From positions 52,480,871 through 52,544,870 of the forward strand of contig NC_064433.1 of NCBI RefSeq assembly GCF_023343835.1: a stretch of DNA of 64,000 nucleotides. Direction: 5' to 3'. How positions within the stretch are numbered: position 1 is the first letter of the stretch; the number at the start of each line of letters is the position of its first letter. The notes beneath the pieces were generated by a model. It saw nothing but the letters and a program-made list of their open reading frames with translations, did no database searches and was not told the origin of the DNA. This DNA comes from Lagopus muta. Its lineage: Eukaryota; Chordata; Aves; Galliformes; Phasianidae. Both the position numbers and the translations under genes were made by a program. Shown here one piece after another: positions 24,811 to 38,000 of the stretch.

Positions 24811-27800
24811 GACAGGTTTTGAGGACCATCACTCCACACTTTTAAACCTTCCTTTTCCTCTGATCTTCATATTTCAAAAGATAATAAGAGGGTTCCTGTG
24901 CATTCCTTTTCTCCCTTCTTGAAATTATGACCATAGGAGTTAACGCCAAACGTAAATAATCTTCCAGGCTCTAAACACTTCTCATGTATTGTAATCCACA
25001 ATATCATTTGATATAATTGTCTCCAAAAGCGGCGTAATTTGCAAAGTTTACAGGGATCTTCAAAGTTTTGGCAGAACTCCTCCCTTTCAGGAACCGAGGA
25101 TCTTCTGTCATCTGAAAACTACCCAAAGGCTTTCCACAATGAAATCCAAAAGACAACTGCAAGCTTTGTTGTTTCGGCTGCTCTGGTCTAACTGAAACAG
25201 CTCTCAAGCAGTTTGCAAACTTATATGGCACATCTCTACCTTTCTGGAGAAGCAGAGAAATCTTCAAAGGAAAGAGTGCTCTCTTGTGGTTGCAAGTCAT
25301 GTCAGATCAAGAATGCATACGTGCGAACAATAAGAGGAAAACTGTTCTCTTCACCCGAAGAGAGGCTTTTTCAAGAAGTATGAATTTCACAAATTGAACA
25401 CAAACATCTTCAAGAAAACCTGCAACATTTTGCTCATTTCTACTAATTGCAGAGATGTTCTGGTCATCATTATAATCACCTTCCTCAGGAATGAAATACA
25501 GAGGTTATGCCCTGATTGCCCAAGTGTAGTTGTTATCAGATGCTTACATCAATGCTGGCTTTCTAGATGCATCCTCCAGAGTACTTTAACTGGGGAGCTG
25601 AAAATCCCTCTCAGCTGTCCCAGACCTGTGCCACACCTACCAGTTCGCCTGCAGCCTGCCAAGGAGAAGAGGTGGGCAGAAAGAAGACAAGGACTTTTGG
25701 CAGCACAAGGGCACCATGTGGTCATCCGTGTGCTTCCTCTAAGAAATCTGCTGTGCTAGGAGCATCTTTCCCCATTTTGTTGTTCAAAAGCCCCACAGTT
25801 ATATATTTTTTTTTCCCCAGAAACACGTCTGCACAGTTAACAGAACTGCCTTCTTTTTGCTAACATCATTTCAGTGAGTTGAACGTTTGGCCCAGGAGAG
25901 CAGTGGGAAAGGACAAACATGAAAAGGTACAAGCATGTGGGCTCTATTAAAACTGTTCTTTTGCTCAAAGTGAAAGTTTCCACCCTGTTTGGTCTTTCAT
26001 GCCAAACAGTCTCAGAAGCGTGAGTAACTGAAACAACATCCTTTGCTCTGAGAAACACATCTGTGTCTCTGCTGAGTCAGAAACCAGCAGCAGTGATGCC
26101 AGTGCACGCTTTCAAGTCAGTATCTGTGCTGGCTTACTCTGCTGCTTCAAAAAACAGTGATACAAGAGGAATCTAGATGGTAATCTTCAAAATATGATGA
26201 ATGTACAGGGAGACCCTTCCAGACAGATGTAAATGAGAACAATCTTGGCCTCTGATTTATGCCAGCAGCTGGAAAACCACCAAAATGGCTGAAACTCCAG
26301 TATCCGTCCACTTTCACCTCCATCACCAGTGTTGCTGGTGATTCAAACTGAAGGTTTTCAGCATTGCCTAACAGTTAGCTAATGCCTTTCATGAGGAGTT
26401 GAGTCAAGTCACATCTAAATGCCTTTCTAAAACATCTGTTTCAGATCAAATAATCAAGAACCCTTTCTGTCTTTTTTAAAAGTGTGGAAACTGTAGAATA
26501 ACATTGGCTTTTCAACATCACTTGCACTAGAAATTTTCTTGTCACAGAGTTCTCCAGTAGAAACTCCAGTAGAAATTTCCAGATCTGAATTCTGAAAATA
26601 GCACATTTGCTGTAGCACTAAGGTAGGCAAGGACTCGAAGCTTTCTTGAAGCAAGGAGGATGTTGGCCTCTGAGCAAATACCTGAAGTAGGAAAAGGACA
26701 TTTGACCTTTGTCATTTTTCTATTGAAAAATGCTGTTCTTTGTCATAATGAGCACAAGCAAAGACCTTCCCCAGTCTCTACAACCTCTGTAGAAGCATAT
26801 AAGGAAATGGCAACATACCTCCTGGGGCTCTCAGGTGCCAAAACTTTTCACAGCCCTCCATGACTTCTCCAGAAGTGCAGCTGAGTTCAAAAGGCATGGC
26901 TATGTTTCAGTTCTGTCATGCAAACATACTGCTCTTTGCTGCCTGAGTTCTTGACCATGTTTACTATAAATGCAAGTCACCTGCACTTCCCAAAGGGTCA
27001 GAACCACACCTGTGCTAAACTACTACTACAGAAAAAATAAAATAAAATTACAACCCACTGTTAGTTCCTTAAAGAAATACACGGGGGAAAAAAACCAATT
27101 CATGTAAATGTGAATTGTTAACCTGCGTAACTGAACTCATGTCAAAGTCTGCAGATTGTGTTTCTGAGCAAGAGAAGAAAACACACCACACACGCTTGCT
27201 GAATGTTGTATCTTATTGACAAATCTAATGTCATGCTCACAGGCAGGGCTTTGAACATGGGCTGGGAGCCAGCACAAGGCAATACACTCTCATGAGAGCA
27301 CGAACAGGACAAGGGCGCTGCATCGTGCTTGTACCAACCCACGCAGTTGAGCATAGGGACAGCAGCAGGACTGGGGCACCATAGTGTAATGAGTAGATTA
27401 AGACTCCGTGGACAATATCCTTCTAAGAAAACCCACTGTTCTTAATTCTGCTGCTGCTTCTCAAATTACTTCCCATGTCCTAAACACAAGACTCTCCAAG
27501 CTGAAAGGAAGCAGAGAGCCTGGTTTGCCTTTGGTTGGTAGAAGTCAGATATTATTCAGTGCTTTGTGGCAGAATCATCCTGCTTCAGAGCTGTTGCAAG
27601 AGGATGTTCAGGCTCTGAGTTTCTGGAAGCTGTGCTGTTTCTATTTGCAACTTAGTTGTGGTTTTAATTGCATATATCCTAATACTGTCTACAAGAATGT
27701 AATCTTTGTACAAAAGAACCCTCAGCCTGTTCACACTCCCACAAGAATCATGAATAACACTACAGAAATCCTTGTGTTACACCGTGATTGCTTTGAATTA

Positions 27801-29287
27801 GTCTGAATTACTCAAAGCAAGAGATTCTCCTTGACACCGAATCCCTCTGTGGCTGAAATGAAAGTCATCATTGGAAATACTGTAGAAACTCAAACACCAG
27901 CTGAACACGTGCATCTATTTCCCAACAAATGAGGTCTCAAGTATTTTATCTGTGAACATATTACTGAGGAGGAAGAAAACACAGTAGGAGCTAAAAAAGA
28001 AGTCCTCACCCCATTACGCATTTCTTATGTTTTATTGTACTGTAATTACACTGAAAAAATGTAATTTATTGTATACTTTGTGGTTTGTCTGGGCTGTTGC
28101 AGTTTACTAGCAGACAATTTATTAAAAGATGTGAAATTAACAGTTTCTCATATTTGCTACATATCACAGAATTACAGTTATAACTATAACTTAATAGTTC
28201 TGTTCACTGTTAATAGTTGTGTACTTTCATGTGGGTCATCTCTCTAGCTCTCTAGCTGGCAGTGAGTGCTGCATGTGACCTACCAAGGCTGCATACTGGG
28301 ATTGTCACCAGGATACAGGTGGATCTGCAAAGCACTGGCAAGCCAATAAAGGCTGGAAGGATATCTGGATATTTAATATCAATCAGCCGGCCTGAGCCAC
28401 TGTTGTCTGTGTGATCCCTGTACAGCATAATTCTGCTCCCTCTGAGAAGCATCCAAGGGCATGTTAGTATCAGTAGGAGAGAACCAATGGCTATGACATG
28501 TGGCACAGTCCAGTGGGGATTTCCACTCCTGGAATTACTAATGCATGCTAACCATATCTTTTTCCCTGTGATTCCATGAGCATCTCTTATTTTTCAATAC
28601 GTCTCCAGGGTATTAGTGCAGCTTGAAAAATAGCGACGTCATTTGCTCTCGTGCAGCAAGTACCATGCAAGTCAATAAACTAAGCTCTCAGGGGACATCA
28701 TGCACCTGTCTTATGGAAACAACTCACATATGTTACAAATGCCATCTCTAAAAAAATCTTCTCTTTCAGAAGAGACATTTCTGAAATGTATTTTGCTGTA
28801 ATACTCTAGGCATGCAGAATACATCTCTGTAGACATAGATTAATTTCTCATCCAGTGACACTTCATAGTTTTCCTGGTTTCCTTTGATACTGGTGCATTA
28901 AGTTGGTAGTTAAACTATCACTTCTTCAAGGGTGTAAAGAGCCTACAAAAAAAACCTGGAATGTTGGAGGACCCATGCTTACCAGCAAGAGAAAACACTC
29001 TTATCTGCCTATGACTACATCCAGTCTGACTCAAAGGCTCAAAGTATTACTTTCAGCTCAGATAGCGAGGATTTCAGCACCAGGATGGTCCTCCAGTAGG
29101 AGTGCATTATCAAAATTGGCATCAAACTTGGGTCTTGGTGTTTCAGGGCACAACTGAGACATACTGAGAGTAACGGTGAAGTTGTGAGGATGACAAGGGA
29201 AAATGTAAGATCTCTGGTCACAGTTTCCCTATGTTTTAGGGAGTTCAGTGTGATGAAAGAGTCTTTTGAGTTGGAGGGGTCATACTG
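24811..29287. other. ASCL4-PRDM4 intergenic, no gene recognised
   Basis: Low-repeat DNA between the head-to-head genes; no CR1 until 29288. AT-rich blocks such as 28020-28150 (TAATTA-like motifs) could be regulatory. No coding exon supported. Confidence 0.4.
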
Positions 29288-29400
29288 GAGGGGCTCTGAG
29301 CACCTGATCTAGCTGTAGGTATCCCTGTTCATTGGAGAGGAGGGGGACCAGATGGCCCTTAAGACCATCAAACTCAAGTGATTCTGTGATTTTATGAAGT
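29288..29400 (+). repeat. CR1 LINE 3'-end fragment
   Basis: GGAGGGGCTCTGAGCACCTG, then GGACCAGATGGCCC, ending GTGATTCTGTGATTTTATG. Confidence 0.8.
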
Positions 29401-29617
29401 AGCGTATAAGAGGTGCCCAGCTCTCAGACTGCTAGAGTCAAATGAGGAGCTGTTTCCACCCCAAAAAGAACTGATGGCTGTGCATAGAACTGGTATGATC
29501 TTTCCAGATTGTACATTCAGTCATTTTGGATCAAAAGGCAGCACGAAGACAAATACTTTGTGTTTCCTCCTGTGCAGACTCCCAGTCAAGGCATCTCTCA
29601 TTGTGTGAGGCAACATT

Positions 29618-30030
29618 TACCCACGGAATGGAACACCTCCCCTATGAGGATAGGCTGGGGCTGTTCAGCTTGGAGATGAGAAGGCTATGAGGTGACCTGA
29701 GAGTGGCCTTTCAGTACGTAAAGGGGAGGTACAGGAAAGAAGGGGACAGAGTTTTCAGCAGTGTCTGTGGTGACAGAACAAGGGGAAATGGTTTCAAGAT
29801 CAAAGAGGAGAGATTTAGGTTAGATATAAGGAAAAAAACTTTTACAGTGAGGGTGATGAGGCTAGGTTGCTTAGCAATGTGGTTGATGCCCCATCCCTGG
29901 AGACTTTCAAGGCAAGGCTGGATCAGGCCCTGGGCAGCCTGGTCTAGCTGTGGTGTCCCTGTTCTTTCCAGGGGAGTTGGGCTACATGGCCTTCAGAGGT
30001 CCCTTCTAACTAAGGATTCTACGATTTAGG
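29618..30030 (+). repeat. CR1 LINE 3' fragment, about 410 bp, just upstream of the PRDM4 CpG island
   Basis: Begins ATTTACCCACGGAATGGAAC..CCTCCCCTATGAGGATAGG, passes GTTCAGCTTGGAGATGAG and AGGAAAAAAACTTTTACAG, and ends AAGGATTCTACGATTTAGG. It ends about 230 bp before the GC-rich promoter begins. Confidence 0.88.
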
Positions 30031-30254
30031 TGTCAGACACGATCCGATTGCAGAAGCACATTACAGCATTTCAGGAAACAGCTGTTCACCTCTATGCTAA
30101 GCAACTTGCTGCCTGATTTGAGCTGCAAATGTGATTAACATGCACGTGCCACAGGTGACTACACGCCAAGACATTCCTTTGTAACGCAGCCTTAGCCAAA
30201 ACAGTACGTTATTTAGCCACAAATCACAACCAAACAAGGAACGGCAGCTCCGGG

Positions 30255-31000
30255 CCTGCTTTGTAACTGATTCAAACGCGGCCCGGCCGTTCTGAACGCC
30301 CTGCCCGGCGCCGCGCCGATCCCCGTCCCCGCTCCTTGGCGGGGCCGCTTCCTGGCTGTGGCGCCCGGCGGCGGAAGCGGCCCCCGGCCCCCTCCCGCCG
30401 CCATCACCGCCGCCTCCTCCTCCGCGCTCCCCCGCCCGCGGCCGGCCCCGCGCCGCTCGGGGCCCCGCCCATGAGGCGGCGGCGGCGGCGGTTGCGGCCG
30501 GGGCAGGCGGCTGCCCGAGGGGCGGCGGCGGGTCGGGGCTGAGGGCCCCGATGCGGCTGCGGCCGCTCCGCCGCCGGGAGAGGCCCCGCCCCGCCGCCGG
30601 GCTCCATGTACCCCAGGTGAGCGGCGCTGGGGCTTAGAGGCCTGGGGAGATGCGCGGGCGGCTCGGGCCTGCCACGGGAGGGGGGAACGGGATGCCGGCC
30701 GCGCAGCGCCGCCCCGCCGGGGACGGGGGGCCGTGGGACGGAGCGTCTCGCTGGAGCCGAGCTGAAGCGCGACGAGCGTTGGCAGCCCCGCGTGCGGGGT
30801 CGGAGCCGGGGCCTGCGTGAGCTGCGGCTGTTCTTCCCCGCTTCCAGGCCCGCGGTCCATCACGGTCGCGTAGCTGTGCTCGGGCGCGCTGTTCGCTGAG
30901 CCCGTGGGCGGGCGGCGGTGCCGCGATGGGCAGAGCGAAGGCTCGCGGAGTTGCCCGCAGCTGGAGGCGACGACGGTGTCCCGTCGGTATCATTCGAGGA
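30255..31000. promoter_or_regulatory. PRDM4: PRDM4 CpG-island promoter
   Basis: Abrupt change from AT-rich DNA to very GC- and CpG-rich sequence, with CGG/GCC runs covering the first PRDM4 exon. No TATA box. A GCCGCCATC string (YY1-like, reverse) lies at about 30398-30406. The transcription start is not resolvable from sequence but must precede 30606. The long open frames on both strands (for example 216 codons, minus) reflect lack of AT-rich stop codons. Confidence 0.8.
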
Positions 31001-32015
31001 CTGGTTCGGGCCACTCGTGCGGCATCACGCCCAGTGGTGTGCCCTGTGACGGCTGGCTTCTCCGCTGCCTGGGGATTTGGGTTGTTGGGCGGCCCCTGCC
31101 CTTTCTGCAGCTCTACAGCTGCTTGAGTGGCGCGGGAGGTGCAGCCGCTCGGCCAGAGGTTGTGTCACCCGTGGTGCCAGTTTTCAATAAGGTGAGAACA
31201 CGAACCAGTTCAGAACTAGGCTGATAAATCTCTGTAAAATGGTTATTCTGCAGAGGTGGCTCTTGTCACTGTGGGCCAGGTTTGGAATTGGGGATTTTGT
31301 GTCCGTTACCGATTTTAAGCCATCTTCCCCCCTCCCCTCACCTGGTTTTAATCTTCAGATGTGAAGTACAGACATAATTAAATACAAATTGGGTGATGTT
31401 GTCCAAGTAATTGTGACGTTCAGCTTGCAGATTGATCTGCCATTACAATACTTTATTTGCAGTGGCTTTGACTGGAAGAAATGAGACTTTGTATTCAGGA
31501 TAGAAGGCAAAGAGCTATGCTCTGATTTGTCTTTATGATCTGGCTTTCTACTCTCGGTCACTGCTGTCAAATGAGACTAATATATTAAGTTCTTTACAGA
31601 GAGAGTGGTGAGATGCTGGCACAGGCTGCCCAGAGAGGTCATGGATGCCCCGTCCCAGGAGGTGCTCAAGGCCAGGTTGGACGGGACCCTGGGCAGCCTG
31701 GTCTAGTATTAAATGGGGAGGTTGGTGGCTCTGCATGTGGCAGAAGCGTTGGAGATTCATGGTCCTTGAGGTCAATTCCAACCCTGGCCATTGTATGATT
31801 TTGTAATATGGCCATGGCATGATCACAGTGTGAGTGGCAGATGTATTTTATGCTTTGCTTTCTAAGACAGACTTTTTATGTGTCAGTACCTGGTTTGAGT
31901 TTATGTTTATTGAGCCCTTCTTCCCCACAGTGCAGTCAGTACTCGGGAATGCTCTTGTTTCTGTTTCTCTTTTTTTGACCTCCGCTCTCTGTTCCCTGCC
32001 CTCTAGAATGAATGA
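30551..32015 (+). other. PRDM4: Overlapping upstream ORF in the PRDM4 leader
   Basis: An out-of-frame ATG at 30551 reads 24 codons, crosses the first intron (30617-32006) and stops at TGA 32013-32015, past the PRDM4 start. Both the uORF start (C at -3) and the PRDM4 ATG at 30606 (T at -3, T at +4) have weak contexts. It is relevant only if transcripts start upstream of 30551. Confidence 0.45.
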
Positions 32016-35000
32016 AATGAACTTGAGTCCTGTAGGGATGGACCAGCTGACCTCGTCCTCTGTCGGCAATGCCCTGCCTGTCTCAGGGAGTCACCTGGGA
32101 TTGGCAGCATCACCCACTCACAACGCCATACCAGCACCAGGTAATGGGAAAAGCTCCCATTAAGGGTATTGCAGCTGATACTCTTCATTTTATTGTCTTG
32201 TGAAAGTTCATAACTGGGTAAGCAGTGCTTGCCTTGATAGCAAGTCATGTCTTTTGCAAGTAATAGAACTGTGAAAAGATAGACCATAAGCCAGTTGCTT
32301 ATGTGGTTAGACAAGAGGGATGTGTGCATTTGTAGGCTTATACCTTAGTGGAGGTCTCATTTAGTTCCAGTGGGGTTTTTTATATTGTGGATGGGTGTGT
32401 GACTGCAGAGTCCTTTGAAATATGACCTGTCACTGTCGCTGCAAATCTGCCTCCGTTTCAGTCCATCTTTACTCTGATGAAAATATTTTTTCATCCATCA
32501 AGCAAAACTATTTTCCTAGGTGTTCATTCAGGGGACTGCACAGACACAAGTCCATTACAATTGCAAAGTAGATTCAAATCTTACTTAGTGTGTTCAAAGG
32601 AAGATCTAACCACGTGCAGACATATCTCTCAGTGCTGTGATAACTGTGATCCTTTCTTTGAAGCCCGTCACCTTATGCTGACAGCACCATGTTTTACTTC
32701 CACAGTGAGCTGAGGAATTAGTAACCTCTTTGTTAACTTGTTTGTCCATAAGCTCCTGTAGTTTCACTGAATTTAAATGGACATTTTCTTTCACAGGTTT
32801 GCCGGTTGCAATTCCAAACTTGGGCCCCTCCTTGAGTTCCTTGCCCTCTGCTCTGTCTCTGATGCTCCCAATGGGTATTGGGGATCGAGGAGTGATGTGT
32901 GGTATACCAGAGAGAAACTACACCCTACCTCCACCGCCATACCCTCACCTGGAGAGCAGCTACTTCAGACACATTCTACCTGGTGAGTGGTCTGCTGCTG
33001 ATGGGTGGAAACAAAGAGAAATTTTTTAAGAGCCCCTTAGTTTCTGTTCTGAAGCAACTGAAACATTTTGCAGAACTTAAGTTTTCTTGTGGTCTGATGT
33101 GTCATTTACAGAGCTTCACTTTCAGATCTCTGTTGTTGTATGTGTATATATGTATATGAAGAGAATTGTAGGAGATAAGCTACTCAAACTTATTGATAGA
33201 TGATATAGATATTAGGAGGAGGTTTTTCATACAGAGGGTGGTGACGCACTGGAACAGGTTGTCCATGGAGGCTGTGGATGCCCCATCCCTGGAGGCATTC
33301 AAAGCCAGGCTGGATGTGGCTCTGGGCAGCCTGGTCTGGTGGTTGGCGACCCTGCACATAGCAGGGGGGTTGAAACTAGGTGATCATTGAGGTCCTTTTC
33401 AACCCAGGCCATTCTATGATTCTAAACTGAACCTCTTACTGCTCCTGCTTTAAGATAACAGAATGCAAGGAATACCTCGTTTTGATGTCATATATCTTGG
33501 TAGAGTTTGAAAACTAACTACTGCTGTCTTGTTGTTGTTGCTGTTTTTCTGTAGTCTTAAGTAGCACTTAATATGTGTGTAAAATGGTTACAGTACTTCA
33601 GTGCTCAAAAGGAGCATGCCAGCAGTTAAGGAGTATAGTCTGTTCCCCCCCCCCTTTAGTCCATGGTGTAGTTTTTTCTTCATTTTTGTTCATAGTTGGT
33701 TGCCAAATGTATTGATATCTATCTTGAATCCCTCTTAGCATGCATACTAGAGTAAAAATGTAGAATTTTATATGTTACTATATCAGGACATGGAAAACTG
33801 AGCTGTAAAATGTAGACCTTGTTTTGTTTTGTAGCTAAGATTGACAGGGTGGCAGGGGTTAGATAAACTTCAAGGTCACCCTGTGGGTGTTGTTGGTTCA
33901 GCCTTGGATGAGGAAAAGAAATACAGCAGCCCAGATCTCGTCCGGCTACCTGACAGCTCATGTCTGGATTTGTCAGCTGCTTAGTAGTAACCTTCCCTGC
34001 TGCATTTACATGCCTGCCATTTTGTGGGCAAAGAGTAGAGGAGAAGGCAGTGGATCTGAGGGCAAGAGGTATTTGTCATCCTTCTGAGCTGGTAGAATTC
34101 ATGCAGAAATGTGGGGTTGTTTTTGTTGGTTTTTTTTTGTTTGTTTTTCTTTAGCTTTTTTTTTTTTTTTTCCCCTAGCCTACTTGATGTTTAGTCTGAT
34201 GTTTTATAGAGCTCTTCTGTCAGTCATCTTACTGCCTTCAAGAATCCTCCTTGTTTGGGCAGCAGGGCAGCATCACTTGTAGAAATGTTTGATGCAGCTG
34301 ATCAAATTAGCCACCCATTTACCACTGATTTCTTCACTTAGCCATTTCTGGGGGGTTGTGTTGCAGAAAGAGTAACCATAATTTCATGCTTACAATACCG
34401 GATGTGTTGGAATGGAAAATTTTTACAGTACAAATGGCTCATAGGGTTCAAGGCCAAAAAGAAGCGTGCTGTGATCTTGCAGAATCTGCAAAATCTTTCT
34501 CTGTCTACACTGTTTACTTGATTGTGCCAATGAATTTCCTCCAAAGATTTTTTCAGCTCTGACTAACTGAAGAAGTGGATGCTATGTAAATATAGTAATT
34601 TCTTTAGTGTTTCTTCGTATCTTAAATCTGGAGGTTATTTGCTGTTCAGGAGCTTTCCTGAACTACCAGAGAAGATGTTAGGGTTTCTAATTTAAATTTA
34701 ACCAGTCTATCGTTTATAAGGAGAAACAGCATACTTCCTTTCTAAGGAAAAAGAGAGGGTGATGCAAGATACTTTTGAGAGACATTAGTCTTTCAGAAAT
34801 GCAGTTGATGAGCTCTGAGATGGAGGGAGGTGTAATTAGTGATAGAGCAAGGAAGTAGTTACTGTTACAGTTTAAATACTTGAGCTGAAAAGGATGTATC
34901 CTGGGGAACTGTTTCTACTTCTAGCAAAGATGAACCAGGGTTTAATCAAATATTAGATTCCACTAGAAATCCTTCATTGCTTCTGGGCTGGTTCTTAAGA

Positions 35001-38000
35001 ATGAAAAACTATGCCTAAAATGCAAAGAGCCTTTTCTGATTTGATCAGTGTGCTGAGGAGTCTAGACTAAATGTTGGCAGAAACGTGGCTCTTTGACAAA
35101 TAGCTAGGAGACAAATGACTAGAGTTTAACAGATAACCAGAGACTTTGTTGGATGGAAGCTCTGTCTTTTTTTTGTTGTCAAAAGATACTCTGGCAAGAA
35201 GGGTCAGGCTGGCATACATTTATGAGGTAGGTTTTTAACTGGGCATAATATAAAGAGTGTGTCTCCTCGTATTGGCAGGAGCTGAGCCAGAACACACTGG
35301 TAGGGATTTAGTTTTAATGTACTACACTGCAGTGATGGGGTATTTTTGCTTAAGATTTGAGAACTGATGATGTCTTACCTCTTCTCCCTTCTCTTTCTAC
35401 CAGGTATCTTATCTTATTTGGCTGACAGACCTCCGCCTCAGTACATCCATCCCAACACTATAAATGTTGATAGCAATCCAGCATTGTCAGTGCCCAGCAA
35501 TCCCTCAGCCCTGGACCCCTACCAGCCCAGTGGAACCGTGGGGCTGGAACCAGGGATCGTGCCCATGGACTCCCGCGCAGTCAATGCGCACGGTGCTCAA
35601 AACATGCATCCTAGTGACAGCCACGAGGTAGCTCTGGATAGTACAATCACTATGGAGAGTGTTTCGAGGGTAACCAGCCCCATCTCTACGGATGGGATGA
35701 CAGAGGAGCTTACAATGGATGACGTAGCCAGGGATCATTCGCAGATCCCAAATGGCTCCCGGAGCCATGAACCTTTGGCCGTAGACACAGTGGGAAGCAA
35801 CTTGACACCAGACGCAGTGGGGCACGGCGGTGTCATCCCCATTCACAGCAGCACTTTGGAACTCCCTGTCCCTGTCGTCATGGAGCCCGACCACATCGCT
35901 GGGCGGGTGGCAGGGATGTCAGACAGCACACTAAATGACTCCATTCATACCGTGGCCATGAGCACCAACTCTGTGAGCGTGGCACTCTCTACCTCACACA
36001 ACCTCGCTTCCCTGGACTCGGTAGCCTTGCACGAAGTGGGCCTCAGCCTCGAGCCAGTGGCGGTGTCTTCCATAAATCAGGAAGTAGCCATGGGGCCGGG
36101 TCACGTGGATGTGTCCGCAGACAATCTTGCCTTCGTACCGTCCTCTCTGCAAATGGAAGACTCCAATTCAAACAAGGAGAACATGGCAACCTTGTTTACC
36201 ATATGTGAGTGTGCATTTGCTGCTTTCTTTGGGCAGGAGTTGTTTTGTAGTTGTCGGGAGGGATAACCTAACTCTTGTCGTCAGTCTTATGGATTTCTGA
36301 TGGAAGAAATATAGCTGTTTAACAAGTCCTCAGAAATTGGAATATTGACAGGGGTAGACTAACCTCCAAACAGTAGACACAGTAGAGTGTTATAGCATTT
36401 GTATCTCTTTGTATCACTTTCCCCTGCTCCCTTGAAGTTGGAAGTTTAGCTCTTTACGATCATGCCTTTTGTGGGTACACTGATGCTGTCCTTTGCAAAT
36501 GATATCTTGTTTTACTCTTGTTTCTCAAAGTCACGTAACAAATGACTCATTTTTCTCTGCTTAAAGAAGAAAACCAACAATACGAGCTGTGCATTTCACC
36601 AACTGGTCTAGCTGTTGAGTTTGATGTTGTGTCATTTCATAAAATTATTATTAAACTTCAAACAGTCACTGTGGAATTGTTCTCAACAGGATCTATTGGA
36701 AAAAAAGAGCAGGAAGAGGGAGGGAAGTTTTTAATATTTCTAATTATTCTCATCAAAGGACCTCAGTACACAAGTTAGTTGCTCTTTTAGGAAAAGAGAA
36801 GCAGCGGATGTTGCACTCTCTTACTCCTCTCATAGTTAAAGGAGTTGTGTTTGAGAACTGTCAAGTTCTCATTCCTGGGGATGGAGAGTTGAACTTCTAC
36901 TTGCAACCTATGTGGCTTCCTGCCCCTGAAGTGTAAGGCCAGTGGTGTTTATGTTCAGTTCTGTCAGCTGTGGTAGCATTGCTGACCACCACTTTTGCAC
37001 ATGAACTGGACTTGCAGCTGCTTGTCTTCTGACAAGATTTGCTTGCAGAAAATTTTTAAGGAATTGAAAGAAACAGTGTTTGATCAGCAACGGGAGAGGT
37101 GCAGTTTAGACCTGCCGAGTCTAGGCAGGTACTTGAATTAAAATTTTTGTTCTCTGTAATAAGCTCTGACTTAAAATCAGATGGCTCTAGGCTGTAATAA
37201 AGCTGCAACTCCTAGATGAGAAGTTCTGCCATTGATGCACTCAGGATTTCCCGCTAATGTCTGTTGCCTGTTGAAGACAAAATGATCAAAATACCATCAT
37301 ACACAACGTGCTTGTGATGAACTCACTTATTTACACTGATGAGAATCTTGTTATCACTCCTGAGACCTAAGCTGTTTCCCAGCTGGTGTTCCTCATTGAT
37401 AGGATGTTACAGTGGCTACTGCATGCCATGTGATTTATATTTCAAATCACATGAATCTTTGGCTTGGGAAGGTTTGCGTTGTAACTTGTTCTTTTATGGC
37501 TTTTCCTAAATAAAACATGGCTTTGTGTCCAGGCAAGTGACAGTAAGGAAGAAGAATTGTATCAGAAGACTTTTTACACTGTTCCTAAGCAGGAAGAAAA
37601 AGGTGTGCATTTGCTACAGTCCAAACTGGTTGTGAAATGAAGAACTTCTTTAAAATCAGCGGTGCATGGTAGGCAAGGCTTAAGAACTAGTATTAGAAAT
37701 ACTATTTCTTGTTACTTGGGTCAGGTGTAGCCGCTGTATTCTTACATGTCATCTGCATACATGAAGTAATTCTACATAAGCTCTGCTTGATGGTATCCTG
37801 AGTGCCTTACTGGCTGTAACTGTATAGTTGCTCAAACTGTACTTTGTACAGAATCAGATTCTGGTATGCTAACATCTCTCTCCAAAAACCTCTTCTGAAG
37901 ACTTAATAATGGACCTGTTGTTTATGCGTACTGAAGACCACTTCTGTGATAAGGTGTTTTAAACAACTGCACTTGGGCTGTCAAGGGACTGAAGAAAGTC

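Noticed and set aside
30471-30542. In-frame upstream ATG for PRDM4
   Set aside because: It is in frame with the PRDM4 start but terminates at TGA 30540-30542, so it cannot extend the protein.
30213-30863. 216-codon minus-strand open frame rich in Ala, Arg and Pro
   Set aside because: It lies in the PRDM4 CpG island, where stop codons are rare because of GC content; no domain and no splice or start support.
35505-35894. 129-codon minus frame
   Set aside because: Shadow of PRDM4 exon 4, which is coding on the + strand.
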